This document shows, piece by piece, positions 11,879 to 24,626 of a stretch of DNA of 64,000 bases (its first letter is position 1; each line of letters begins with the position of its first letter). Source of the stretch: Calycina herbarum (taxonomy: Eukaryota; Ascomycota; Leotiomycetes; Helotiales; Pezizellaceae). The stretch spans positions 1 through 64,000 of the forward strand of contig LLEY01000198.1 in NCBI GenBank assembly GCA_001414485.1, in the 5' to 3' direction. Below the pieces are notes generated by a model that saw nothing but the letters and a program-made list of their open reading frames with translations, ran no database searches and was not told the DNA's origin. A program made the position numbers and the translations under genes.

Positions 11879-14800
11879 TAGTGTTCCTCTATATAAGGTA
11901 TTACGTAAATAGACTAATCTATTTAGATAATAAATTCCGGATTACGTAAACTAATAGATAAGCTAAATCGGATGTCTAATACCGCGATTTTAATTAAATC
12001 TACTTCTTTTAAACTCGTTCTTATTACTTCTAACCTCTCTTTTAAAGCTGTCTAATAAAGAATAGTTAAAACTTTTTCAAAACTTAGATATAAGATTAGT
12101 ATAGAGAATAGATACTCGGTAGTAATATTTAACTTTCTTTATATTTACTAAGGTTTTAGAAGTATATTAATAGATAAAAAGTAGGTAAAACAAGGTAGGT
12201 TAGTTAAAAAGAGAGAGGTTAGAGAAGCTAGGAGAATAGCACTTCTCTTTCTCTCTTATCTTACTACTAGGAGTTGTTCTATATAGTTAACTAGTTATCT
12301 CTTTCTTTTTCTTAAAGAACTAAAGTATAACCTTATATTTCTATTCTATCTTTACCTCTCTTTTACCCCGCTATTATAGACGTTAACAACTCTTACTCTT
12401 TATCTTAAGAGGTTCGGTTCGCCTCTCTATTCCTCTCTAAGAGCTCTGAACCGCTAAATATCACCTCTTTTAGTACTTTAGCTAAGTAAGAATTTAACGA
12501 CTATTTTAAAGCCTCTTCTAATAAGAGATATCTTACTTCTTATAAGCGATTCGAGTATTATAATTAGCTAAAAAACCCAAAGCAAGTAGTCTCTTAAGGT
12601 CTCTCGATAGTGGAAAGAGTAAGGTAATCTATAGTAAAGTATAAAGCTCTTAAAGAGTATATACTTAATAATAACCAAGTATATCGTTAACTCGAATCGG
12701 TTTATAGAACGGATTACCTAAAGAGATATATAGTTTATACCTATAACGCTTTTAATCTTATTACTAGAGTATATCGTAGACTAAAGTATACTAGTAAGTA
12801 TCTAACTCTACTTATTCTTATTTAATTAACTAATAAACTTAGGTATAAACAAGACTTATATATACTATACCGAGTTATATTATAAGATCTCGTAGAAAGA
12901 CGTAGAGTTTATTCTTAAAAGATATATATACTACGCTCTTATAAGAGCTTCTTATAAACCGACTATTATCTAGCTAATCACCTTACGCTATTACCTTAAT
13001 AGAGTCTATATAGATCTTATAGACTTTACTTCTTAACCTAATCTACTCTTCTTCTCTTGATATAACGAATTATAGAGCTTTAAGTAGATTCTCTAGATTA
13101 AAGATTACTTCTTAAGATACGTATAGCTATACGCTCTAAAGAATAAGAAGAGTAAGACTATTACTAAGGCTATTAGTATATTCTTATCTTACTTTAACTT
13201 AATAAAAACTAATTATTTTATAGCTTACTAGATCTCGAACAACAGTTCCTCTTATAAATTCTATTATAACAACGATACTAAGTTTAAGAGAGAGCTTATA
13301 GTACTATACGAGTTACGAAATCTACCTATTACATAGATTCGTAGTCGTATCTATGTTACGAATCACGTTATACGTAGTAAGTAGTCTAGACAGCGCTCTA
13401 ATAGAACAAGGTATAATATCTAGGAAATAGAAAGGTAATATAGAAGAGAATCAGTAGTATAGAGGTATTTAAGTATTCTAAGATCTTACTATTAGATAAC
13501 TATTAGAAGTTAGGTAATAGATCTTATTAAATCCTAAAGAGGATCTATAGAGATCTAGGGATCCTAGGCTATATAGAGATCTAGGTAGTACGAAGGGTTC
13601 TATATATAACTAGCACGTCTACTATTAGATAAGAGCTTCGTACTTAACTTTAGTTATTAATCTTATTATCTTGTTTAATATCTTTAATATAAGTAACGAG
13701 TTTACTTCTAAGTAAACAACCTATCGTATCTATACTTCTTACCTATATACTAACCTTCGAGACTTAGTTACCTTTGTTTAGTTCGTTTGAGTTTCGTTAT
13801 AGTCTATTACTCTTAAACCTAGAGAAGTATAGAGAAGGTAAATAGTATATTTAAAGCTTATCTCTCTACGTTCTATATAGACCGAGCTAGTAGCCTCTAG
13901 GAGTAGGTTTTACTACTTCCGGAACTTTAAGAAGTTATTAACCTTATATCTACTACTATACTCCTAGCTTATATTACTTCTTTTAAGACCTGGTTTAGTA
14001 GAAAGCCTTACTAGCTTTCTAGTACTTAGCCTATATACGTATATCTTATCTCTCTTTTTATCTCTCTTTTTACCTCTCTTTTTACCTCTCTTTTACTAAC
14101 TTCTTAGTAGGCCCGAAGAAGAAGAAGTATTAGATACTAATATAGCTCTAGAGACTAAAGCTCTAATACTTTCTAAGATAGAGAAACGAGTTTCTATAAA
14201 GAATAAGCAAGTAAGAGAGAGAATACTAGTAAAAAACACTCTTAAAACAGCTGAAGTTTTTACAAAAGAAGCTGTAGTTATACTTCTTATCCTCTTATAA
14301 CTTCAGCTAAAGACTGAACCGACTTATATATTCTACTAAGTTAACAATTATTATCCTAGCAGCTACTAATTAACGTACGAGCATAGACTTTTAAGTAGGA
14401 GATATTAGTACTACGAGCTTAATAGAGAAAATCTCTAACCTCTCTAGTATATACCCCTCTTTATAAGATCTAATATATAAAAAGCAGCCTAAGGTTAAGC
14501 TAGGCGTAGCGTAGTAACTAACTAATAGACGTGGAGCACTCTCTAGGATATAAAGAGCAGGGCGTAGGCGAAAGAGAGCGAGAATAAGTGATAATAAGCC
14601 TATTAAAGTAATTATAAGTAATAGAGAGGCTAAAGAGGCGGAAGAAGTAGCTAGAGTAAAGAGAGTAAAAAAGACAGCACGTCTACCTCCTCAAAAGAAG
14701 CTAGCTTAAAAGAGGGGTAAAAAGAGGGGTAGAGGTAGAGTAAGACCAGGGGCTAGTCGTAAGCTAAAAAAGTAAGCTAGGAATAGCTTTATTTTTATAT

Positions 14801-14952
14801 TTAGAAGTTCAAATTTACTATATTTTTCTTAGTCTAATTCACCAAATAGACTAGTAAAAATAATCGCGGAATTACTTAGTCTATTATCTAAATAGATGGA
14901 AATTGCGTAAATAGACGTCTATTTACGTAATTTCTCGTATAGCGGAACACTA
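11879..14952 (+). mobile_element. TIR DNA transposon with TA target duplication, carrying a solo LTR
   Basis: Inverted ends starting TAGTGTTCC: the left end at 11879 and the reverse complement of the right end (14952) share TAGTGTTCC, CTATA and ATTACGTAAATAGAC in order. TA is present on both sides (11877-11878, 14953-14954). Near the right end lies a perfect palindrome built on TACGTAAATAGAC. Without the solo LTR and its duplication it is about 2.6 kb. Plus-strand translation gives Arg/Lys-rich protein with a basic tail (KKRGRGRVRPGASRKLKK near 14710-14775), but no DDE motif I could recognise, so the superfamily is left open. The 3-kb span was inserted into an ORF. Confidence 0.75.
13354..13801 (+). 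repeat. Solo LTR (448 bp) inside the TIR transposon
   Basis: Starts TGTTACGAATCACG and ends GTTTCGTTATA. Flanks are ATCTA (13349-13353) and GTCTA (13802-13806), a 5-bp target duplication differing by one G-to-A change. Same family as 15346-15775 and the minus-strand LTR at 1444-3729. A single LTR with matching flanks indicates LTR-LTR recombination after insertion. Confidence 0.88.
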
Positions 14953-15345
14953 TAGAACACATCGCCTCTTCCTCTTAGGTATCAAGATAAGCTTTCTGTT
15001 TTTCAATAGAAGCCCAGTCTAAGAGTAAAGGCATTCGGTTTCGTTCGCGATAATCGTAGGATTTGCCCTGCCTAGCATAGGCAGAACAACGAGAATATTA
15101 ATCGCCATAGATAGCGATGTATCGACAAGGCTTGCTAGCCAAGTCAAGGGATTTTTCGTAGCAGGTATAAGGAGACATCTCGTTACTGTGTTGTTCGATA
15201 TAATTTCCAAGAGTTTGACGTTCAGTGCGCTTCTTGTTATTAGGGGGTGGCATGATAAGAACAAGAAGAGGCCGCTGGCCTCTTAACGATATTTTTCTTA
15301 GTCTGTACTTAAGCGTAGGGACACGCTAGGCTAAGAAGGGGATAG

Positions 15346-15775
15346 TGTCGCGAATCACGCGTTACGTGGTAAGTAGTCCAGACGGCGCTCTAACAGGACA
15401 AGGTACAACGTCTAGGAAATAGAAGGTAACACAGGAGAGAATCCGTAATACAAAGGCATTTAGGGATTCCAGGATCTCACTGTTAGAAGTACGTTAGGGG
15501 TCACGTGATATAAGGGATCACCTAGTCGACTAGAACGACAGGCGATCCTGTCTACCTAGAAGGGACGAAGGTTCTATATAAGACTGGCACGTCTACCATT
15601 AGATAGGAGCTTCGTACTCAACTTTAGTTATCAATCTTATTATATTGTTTGACATCTTTGATATAAGTAACGAGTTCACTTCCAAGTGAACACACCGGCG
15701 CATCTGTACTTCTTATCTGCATACCAACCATCGAGGCTTAGTCACCTTTGTTTAGTTAGTTTGAGCTTCGTTACA
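15346..15775 (+). repeat. LTR copy of the same family, least mutated
   Basis: Starts TGTCGCGAATCACGCG and ends CTTCGTTACA, 430 bp. It keeps more GC than its relatives, so it approximates the pre-RIP sequence. Flanking pentamers (GATAG and CTAAC) do not match, so this is a truncated or recombined copy and not a simple solo LTR. Confidence 0.85.
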
Positions 15776-15832
15776 CTAACCTACCCTGTGCCGATCTAAT
15801 TACGTACTCTGTAGCCTACTCTATAGCCTACT

Positions 15833-15989
15833 TGTCAAGAATAGGGGATAGAAGTGATGGTTTTGATCTATGTATTAATAGATTCGATGATTTCGAGTCT
15901 AAGTTGTCTATACAGACAAACAGTCTAAATATGTTCCAAGGGCTTATTAAGCACCAAGATTTAGCCCCCAAATTACCTGATTTCTAACA
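15833..15989 (-). repeat. 3' LTR of the Copia element
   Basis: 157 bp, TGTCAAGAATAGGGG to CTGATTTCTAACA (RIP form of CTGACA); preceded by target duplication CTACT at 15828-15832. Confidence 0.93.
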
Positions 15990-16915
15990 CTCCCCCATAC
16001 GTAATAAGCTCTTGATCCCACTTGTTAAAATGAAGCTATTCCTACTTGCCAAGCCTCTACAAATTGTTGTTTCTGCCAAGTTTACAAAGTTAATCTCTTA
16101 AGCCTCCTTAACTCCCGTAACAACTGCTAGTACAGTTGTAGTACCTACGTCTCCTCTTTGGAAGTTCAGCAGCTCTACAAAGTATCTTATACTTGTACCA
16201 CGGTATAAGAGTACTTAATTCTTCTTTTTCATCCTAAGCGTTTAATAATATATATTAAACGTATCCTTTATAAGTTGTTTAGTAAGGATATCGGCAGGTT
16301 AGTCCTTTCCTGATATTTTAAGAACTTTGAGGCGATTCCTTTATACTATGTCGTTTCGTATATATAGGTGTTTAGTCTTAATATACTTAGATCTTTGATA
16401 AAACTTAGTATCTTCGCAAAGTTATATAGCAGCTTTATTATCGTAGTAAAGTAAGAGTGTTTTAAATATCTCCTCTAGATCCTCCTATAGCTTCTCAAGC
16501 TACGCTGCTTCTCTTACTCCTTTACTTACAGCTGATATCTCTAAATCTATAGTGCTTAAAGCTATATACTTTTGCCTTTAAGCAGCCTAAGAGACTGTTC
16601 CTCTATATCGAGTTACTGCCTAGCTACTAAACGACTTACGATCGTCTTTAGTAGCCTAGGTAGTATTACTATAAAGTGCAAAGTTGCTTAGATCGTAAAC
16701 TCCTTAAGTATATATATCAAAGCCTTAAGTTGCTATTTGTCTTCCTTATCCTCTATATATAATACTATCGTCAATCGATCCTTTAAGATACTATATAAGG
16801 TGTTTTATATATTAGAGATGTTCTTTTGTCAGGTTTGCTATATACTTTATAAGCTGGCCTATAGTATATATAATATCGAACCTTGTACCGTTTAAGAGAT
16901 ATATTACACTTCTAA

Positions 16916-17244
16916 TGTTACGGACCTGGCCACCGCCGAGCACGTGACTCGCGTACGGCTGCTCGCCGGCGTCCGCAAAGCCTGCTATTCCTGGCCTGGC
17001 CTAGAACCATTCCTACCTAGGCTAGGAACCATTTCTACAAACGGATCGACATTCCTATAACTTATCGATTCCTTGGCTATCTCTATATTATAGGACCTCT
17101 AGAAGTCTCCTCTTTCCTTCTCTTCTCTTCTGTAGCTTTAGATCTTCAATTAAACCACCTCTTACTTCTCTGATTATCCGCTACACCTGTATATACTACA
17201 GGTAAGGATAACTACCAGAGGGCTAGCAGATTAGGTTTGTTATA
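16916..17244 (+). repeat. Solo LTR of the Gypsy element 1 family
   Basis: 329 bp, same length and sequence as the LTRs of the element at 3902-9819, but with the fewest mutations of the three. Perfect 5-bp duplication TCTAA at 16911-16915 and 17245-17249. Inserted in the RNase H end of the Copia element. Confidence 0.94.
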
Positions 17245-17511
17245 TCTAACGATTTACTAGTATAACTTTAATTCTTTATATATAACTTCCTCGTCTTTAA
17301 GTCGTGGTTTAAGTACCGTTCTAGGTACGAAAGACGTAGAAACGGGATTACACTTATCTATAGAAAGTCTTATAAGCAATTACTATATATAAGCTCCTTA
17401 TAATATAGTAATTAACTAATTTACTCGATCTCTTCTAATCTTAAATCCTATAAACATCTTAGTATTACTATCTTAATCCTCTATCTTATTTACTCTCTAT
17501 TTAGTATTGTT

Positions 17512-17694
17512 TATAACAGTCCCAGTCACATACGACTGGATCACGTGCCGAGGTTCTACCGAAGTCTCGCTTAGTGTACATAAATAGAGACAGAGCGTAC
17601 TAACTCTCCTCTTCTCTCTTTAGTTTAGTTTTCTTCGAATACAGGTACTATTCTATAAGTATCTCTTTTAGTATATTTATAGAGGGCCGTTATA
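17512..17694 (+). repeat. 5' LTR of Gypsy element 2
   Basis: 183 bp, TATAACAGTCCCAGTCACAT to GGCCGTTATA, RIP form of TGTAACAG...CTGTTACA. Confidence 0.94.
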
Positions 17695-20600
17695 CTAAAA
17701 CTAAACTTATACTCTCGCCTAGGAAGGCATATAAATATCCTAAAACTGACGAACGAAAACATATATATTCACCTTATAGTAAATCCCTTCGTACGCGGTA
17801 ATAAGTTACGACGCTCCTCTCTTAGCTAGCTTAATAAGTAATCGGATAAAGAGCCTCTACCTTTACCTTTACCTTTGCCACCTATTATTAACATTAGCTC
17901 TCGAAAGACTAAGACCTCTTCCTAAGCTATAGTACTACCACCTCCACCTACTAGCAAGGCTACTGCTAGCTCTTCTATAGTAGCAAAGTCTAAGTTACCT
18001 CCTCCTCTTATAGTCGACGATGTCTTATAATAAATCCTTTAGACGATAACTACTCTTACGGATAAGGTCTACTACCTTGAAGTTAATACTAGATCTACCT
18101 CTTAAGTAGTAGAAATATACGTACGCTGTAAATACACCTCTATAGAGCTTAAAGCTGAAAAGGTTACCTAATCTACTCCTGCTGCCTAGTCTTCTAAGAA
18201 GACTAGTAAAGTAGAGAATCCACGTACGTTTATAATAGAAGACGACCAGATTATATACGATACCTAGGAGACTGAAATTATAGCAAAGCTATATATTAAT
18301 ACCGACTACTTCGAATCTAAAGAGACAAAGATAAATCTAGTATATCGCGCCACTACTAGCTAAGCACGTGATTATATTTACCTAAAATATAAGTTCGATG
18401 CTAATAACTGATTTACTACTTATAACGAGATGCTAGCTTACCTCCGTAATATTATAGTTAGTTTATACGTTTGTAACAAGGCTTATAAGAAGTACTAAGA
18501 GCTACGAATAGCTCGAAAGACGTTCTACGAGTTTTAAGTAAAGTTCTAGAAGCTAGTAGACAAGTCTAGGGCTCTAAAGTAAGATAGAATTAACAACCTT
18601 TTTAACAAGTTAACTATTAACCTCTAATAAGCCTTTACAGTTATTAGACTTTAAGCTAAGGAAGACATAGACCTCTTTTACACTCTTGCTAGTAGCGTCG
18701 ACAACGACCTACGAGACATTATAGAAGAAAAGACTAGAAAGCGTATAAGCAAGTATCTACCTACTATAGCTATAAATACAGCTATAGCTACACGTTCTCT
18801 AGAAATTCCTACTCGCGTAGCTAGCATTTACCCCTCTACTAATATATGTTATAACTATAGAGAAGTCGACTATTATATCAAGTCCTGCCTACAGCTAAGA
18901 GTTTATAAGAAGGTAGACTTAAGCAAGCTAGAGAAAGAAGAAGAAGCTAGATCTAAGTCGGGAAACAAATACACCTAAAAGAAGACTCTACCTTAGATAA
19001 ATATAGGATTAATCTCTCTAAGATTAATCTACAGTTATTAGTTAGTAGAAAAGCGTTTACTTTACCTAGTATAATAATAATTAATAGATAAAGTATATAA
19101 ACTACTGCTTTTAGTAACCTAGGAGCAAATGTATTCTCTTTTATAGACGCCTAATTCGGCTACGACTTAGCGAAGTTCTATAACCTTAAAATAAAAAGAC
19201 TTCCTATATCTATAAAGATTCGCGGATATAATAGAGAGATTAGCAGAGAAGCTACTTACTACCTCCTCTCTAATTACGTATTAGATAGCTGTAAATTCTT
19301 TAACATACCCTTTATTCTACTAGACCTAGGATTATACAACGTTATCCTCGGCTAAAAATTCTTTAAATACTTTTATATTAATATCAACGTAACTTATCGA
19401 AAGTTACTCTAGTTAGAGGAACTTAAGCCTTACTTCTCTACTTAGCAGCCTACCTCTCTCTCGCGCGAAGCTATTCGTTCTAAGGACTCTACACTCTTTT
19501 ACTAGAATTAGACAGACGCTTATAACCTTGTAATAGAAACAGATAAATTATAGAGATAGAATAGCCGATCTATTCTAGAACTCTATATAATAGAATATCC
19601 GGAATATATACCTACGATTCGCGAAAGCAACTACTAGTCTTCTATATAAGTATAATACCGGATTATAAAACAGGAACTCGAGGGATTACCTAAGAAAGTA
19701 CTTACCCTAGTCTATCGACGAAAGCCCTTTCTAAAGTAAGAACCTTCTATAATAATCAACATCTCTACTATATCTATAGTAGGAATATACTACTATTTAC
19801 TTTAGGAAGATAGCGAGATATTTACTACTAGCTTATATAAGATTAACAGTATTATAGCTAGACGAGAAGAGGATCGTATAGTAATACTAGAGGTTCTAGA
19901 GAAGTACGTAGATTTTATAGACGTATTCTTAAAGAAAGCTTTAGATACTCTACTATCTTACTAATATTATAACTATAAAATATAGCTAGAAGGAATAGAT
20001 ACTCTTAGATATTCCCTACTATATAAGATATTAACTAAAGAGCTACTTACTATAAAGGAATACATCTTAGACAACCTTTATAAGAGATTTATAGAGTATA
20101 GCTAGTCCTCTTTTACTACTCTAGTACTGTTTATTAAGAAGGTAGACAGAAGATTACACTTTTATATTAACTTCTAGAAGCTTAATAACCTTACTTAAAA
20201 AGACCGCTATCTACTTCCTCTTATTAATAAAACGCTAGCCCGTATTAGCTAAGCTCGTATCTTTACGAAACTCGATATCCGTTAAGCTTTCTATCGTATA
20301 TAAATAGATCCTAATTCTAAAGAACTAACTACTTTTTATATACGTTATAGAACGTATAAGTGTAAGGTTCTACTCTTTAGACTTATAAATAGACTATCTA
20401 CGTACTAGCGGTATATAAACGACGTACTTTTCAACTATTTAGACGATTTCTACTCTACTTACTTAGACGACATCCTTATCTATTCTTTGAATATATTAGA
20501 GTATAAGGAACATATACGAAAAGTCCTCTAGCAACTACGAGATACTAGCTTATAAGCAGATATTAAGAAATACGAATTTAACGTCGAGAAGACAAAATAC

Positions 20601-23007
20601 CTTAGCTTTATTATTAGAACTAATAGTATTAAAGTAGATCTAGAAAAAGTTATAGTAGTCTAGAATTAGTAAGCACCAGATATAGTAAAAGGCGTCTAGA
20701 GCTTTCTAGGCTTTTATAACTTCTACTAGAGGTTTATATAGAATTATAGAATTATTATAAAACCACTTATACGTCTTACAAAGGACAACGTACTCTTTAA
20801 CTTCGATAAAAGCTGCTAGGACGCTTTTAAGAAGCTGAAAGAATGTCTTACGACGGTACTAGTCCTTCGCTACTACTCTCTAAAGCTTCCTACGATAATC
20901 GAGACAGACGCCTTAGATAGGATAATCGCTAGGATACTACAACAACAGCAAGCAGACAGCGAATAGTACCTAGTAGCTTACTTTAGTAAGGTTATGTCCT
21001 TAGCTAAGTATAATTACGAGATTTATAATAAAGAGATACTCGTAATCGTACGCTCGCTTATAGAATAGAGACCGGAATTACAAAGCATATATAAGAAAGT
21101 TCGTATTTATACTAACTATAAAGCACTCGAGTACTTTATAACGATAAAGCAGCTTACTATACGTTAAGCTAGATAGGCTGAAGCTTTAGCTGAATACTAC
21201 TTTATAGTAATATATCGTTCTAGAAAAGAGAATAGAAAAGCGGACGCTTTAATACGAAAAACAGACGAGTTACAGACTTAGAAGGAGCTAAAAGAATAAT
21301 ACCAGACCTGTACGCTCTTGACGAAAGAATAAGTCGATATAGAAACACTTAAAGACCTCGGGGTCGAAATAAGCTCTATTACGCTGGCTCTAGTCGACGA
21401 CGACCACTTCTAAGAGTCTCTTACGCTCTCTAAACGAATCTGTAAAGCAAATAAGGATACTAAGACACTTTAAGCTTTACGATTATAGGCTGAGAACGAC
21501 GAAGACTCTCTGTACGTCTTAGAGGAAGACCTACTGCTTTATCGAGGCTGCTTAATAGTACTAGATATTAATACTTTATAGATAGACCTAATCTATAAAG
21601 TACACGACTAAGTACTGCTAGCCTACCCTAGACGAGACAAGACCTACTAGATCCTTTGCTCGAGATATATCTAGCGAAATATAAAGTCTAATATTACGTA
21701 ATACGTATATAACTATTATAAATATCGAAGAGCGGATATACTAAGAGACAAGACCCCTAGTTATCTATACCCACTTCTAGTCCTATTACGTATATAGTAA
21801 CACGTAGTAATAGACTTTAAATCCTTTCTAGCTAACAAGTACGGCTTTGACAACGTATTTGTAGTTATCGACTAATTATCTAAACAATCTATCTCTATCC
21901 TATACTAAAAGGAAGTAACGGCTAAGCAGATAACTAGGCTATACTTATAGTATATATTACGATATCACAGAATCCTAGAGAGTATTATCTCTAACAGAGG
22001 CCCTTAGTTTATCTCTGCCTTCTAGCGAGAATTTATACGAATCCTCGGCGTCCGGCTTCGACTTTCGACTGTAAATCACGCCTAGATAGACGGATAAACC
22101 GAAATTATAAACCAGTACCTAGATTAGCGCTTATAGCTGTATATAAATTACTACTAGAATAATTAGTTAGAGCTACTTCTAATAATAGACCACGCTTAGC
22201 TTATACTACCTTATAGTACTATTAGAATGTCCTCGTTCGAATTACAAAAGGGCTACTTACTAAGAACGTCTTTTAACTAGTATATACCTGAACCCTCGAC
22301 TATATAAGAGAGGCTATTATAAGAAGAAGCTACAACAGTTACGAAGACTTTTCAAGAAGTACTAGACGTCGGCTAAGCGAATATAGTAAAAGCTTAAGAA
22401 AAGAAAGAACGGGACGTAAATAGACATAGACGAGAAGTAGACTTTAGAGTCGGTAATATAGTTTTTATTACTATAAAGGACTAGAATACGCAAAGACCTA
22501 GCTGGAAGTTAGACCACTAGATAGCTAGACCTTTTAAGATCCTTAAGGAAGTTAGCTCTGCTTTTAGACTCTAGTTACTATCCTCTATTAGAGTCTATCC
22601 TGTCTTCGTACTAGAGAAGTTACGCAAAGCTTTAGACGATCCTCTGCCTAGATAAGTAAGTACGCTACCTCTACCGATTATCGTCGACAAAGAAGAAGAA
22701 TAGGAGGTTAAGGAAGTACTTATAAGTAAGACGTAATAGAAGTCTCTTTACTACCGATTAAAGTAGAAGGGCTATAACGAGGACCTTGACTAGCACCTAG
22801 CTCGCTACGTAGCCTACTCGCTATATATGTTAAAGGAATTCTATTTAGCAAATCTAATAGCTGACGGGCCTCCAAAGGCTCTTCCTTTGTAGCTAGAGGC
22901 GTACGAGGCAGGAAGAGACAATTACAGCGAATTAGAGAGTAACGACTCTATAGCTACGGAAGACAAAGCGGCTTGGTTAGAGAGGGCCCGGTTGAAGGAG
23001 GGGGTGG

Positions 23008-23190
23008 TGTAACAGTCCTAGTCACATACGACTGGATCACGTGCCGAGGTTCTACCGAAGTCTCGCTTAGTATATATAAATAGAGACAGAGCGTACTAAC
23101 TCTCCTCTTCTCTCTTTAGTTTAGTTTTCTTCGAATACAGGTACTATTCTATAAGTATCTCTTTTAGTATATTTGTAGAAGGCTGTTACA
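23008..23190 (+). repeat. 3' LTR of Gypsy element 2
   Basis: 183 bp, TGTAACAGTCCTAGTCACAT to GGCTGTTACA, followed by TTGTT. The polypurine tract GGAGGGGGTGG lies directly upstream. Confidence 0.94.
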
Positions 23191-24500
23191 TTGTTTATTA
23201 TCTAGGATTTAACTTATACGACATCTACTTTCTTCTCTACGATTAGTATATTATTAACAAAGAGAAGGATAGACATGTTATCTTTGATAAAGAGGTTTAG
23301 ATTACTCTTTAAAACCTTAAAGCTAAGTTTTACAAACTTCTTAATAACTTCCTAGAGCTATTTATATAGCGCTTATTTCAAGCTATATAAGAGCTTCTTA
23401 AGCTTTAGGAATCCTTGCCAAGTCCGAGTTTCTAGATAGATAAGATAGAAGTAATCTAGGAATTAGTAGTATATATCTTCCTTAAGGTTAGAGTAGATAA
23501 AGGCAGTATTAATATCTAGTTACTTAATCTCTAGGTCTTTAGTAGTAGCTTTTACAAGAATAGCTCTTAAGGTGTTATATTATAAAACTATAGTAAACGT
23601 CTTAAAATAGTCGATTCTATATTCCTAGTAATCGCCTCTTATAGTTAGCCTAGACTTATAATATATAATCTTACTATTAACTTTAAGTTTATATTTTAAG
23701 ACCTATTTAGTCAGAAGAAGTCTCTTATCTTAAGGATTGCTCTATATAATAATATAGGCTCTATTCTTATTTAAAGAGGTTAACTCTTTCTTTAGTAACG
23801 GCATCTAATTCTTAGGATCCTTGTCTATAGCCTTCTTAAGTATTACCTCTTTAAAAGGAGTAAGTAGAACGGAATTTAAGAGCTTAAATATATTAAGATC
23901 TAAAGCTTATAATACAGTAGCCGTGTCTTTAAAGATATACTTTAGCTTATAAATTCTGCTATATCTTGATTAGTAGACTTAGAAGAGTAGCTCTAGTGTA
24001 TTATCCCTATTAGTTACTAAGTCTTCTTAACTTGTAGTAGTATTTTTAGGTATATTATTACTAGTAATTGTTAAATCCTTTAGACTTGTTATAGACCTTT
24101 TAGATAAGTTACTACTAGGAACAGGTCTTTCTACTTCTTCTTAAACTTCTACTATCCTTAGTATAGGCGAAGTAGTCGTTTAGACAGCTCTTCTCTAGAG
24201 CGTTAGTAGAGTTAGAGTCTTTAAGACTTTCTCTTTTAGTACTAACTTTAGAAAGTTGTACTTGTTAAATCGCGGCTCTACTGATTTATAATACTAGTAC
24301 GTTTGTATGTTAAATAACTTATATATATTGTTTCTACTTATACCTACGTATATCTAGTGCTTAAGATGCCTTAGATTATACTTCTATAGGTGAGTTGTCT
24401 TTAGATTCTAAGGCTACGCAGTATACCTAAAAACTCGTATTTTAGAGACATCTAGTTAATAGCTAGTATACGCTTTATATAGAGTCTTAGCCTTTATAAC

Positions 24501-24626
24501 TAACGAGTTCTATAAACTCTTATATAACGAGTTATCTTCTAAACTCTTACTAGACGAGTTATCTTCTAAACTCTTACTAGACGAGTTATCTTTTAAACTC
24601 TCTTTTATAACTAACGAGTTCCTAGA
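24501..24626 (-). repeat. 27-bp in-frame tandem repeat in the Copia polyprotein
   Basis: Two perfect 27-bp units (24527-24553 and 24554-24580) with diverged units on both sides (about four in all). On the minus strand each unit codes nine residues, roughly SKSLEDNSS. It lies between the RT and integrase parts, so it is a flexible, expandable linker. Confidence 0.75.

Larger units (their letters stand above)
11640..15253 (-). pseudogene. Cysteine-rich repeat-associated ORF, split by a TIR transposon
   Basis: Minus-strand frame starting at ATG 15253 (MPPPNNKKRTERQTLGNY) runs through a Cys-containing section (SRCSAYARQGKS; other Cys positions look RIP-altered) to a region reading KAYLDT and EEEA near 14970. 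It is interrupted by the TIR element 11879-14952 and its TA duplication. The continuation on the far side (11876 to 11640) gives SSLNVLDTTKDLEKKEKEK and then TSNPAFDLDLNPAFL. The two halves match the order I recall from a dispersed fungal family of unknown role: Cys cluster, a Glu/Lys-rich helix, then SLDELD. RIP-type stops and a frame change near the junction make it a pseudogene. Confidence 0.55.
17512..23190 (+). mobile_element. Ty3/Gypsy element 2, full length, RIP-degraded
   Basis: Two 183-bp LTRs and a perfect target duplication TTGTT (17507-17511, 23191-23195), inserted in the Copia element. Plus-strand translation shows gag with a zinc knuckle near 18850-18890 (CYNYREVDYYIKSC, second Cys lost), RT near 20090-20660 (FTKLDIR near 20265), RNase H near 20930-21260 (KYNYEIYNKEI, HKALEYF-like, then KADAL), integrase near 21550-22200, and a chromodomain-like C terminus near 22740-22860 (KGYNEDLD). 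The last 130 bases before the 3' LTR keep near-normal composition. Many TAG/TAA stops; not functional. Confidence 0.94.

Noticed and set aside
15019..15264. Minus-strand open frame of 81 codons starting MFLSCHPLITRSALNV
   Set aside because: It is out of frame with the Cys-rich ORF that fits the surrounding repeat family; open by chance.
13354..15775. Possibility that the two LTRs at 13354 and 15346 are ends of one retroelement
   Set aside because: The sequence between them is the TIR element and the split ORF, and the first copy has its own matching target duplication.
16916..17244. Possibility that the solo LTR plus 3902-9819 form one large composite element
   Set aside because: Each has its own perfect and different target duplication (TCTAA versus GTTAG), so they are independent insertions.
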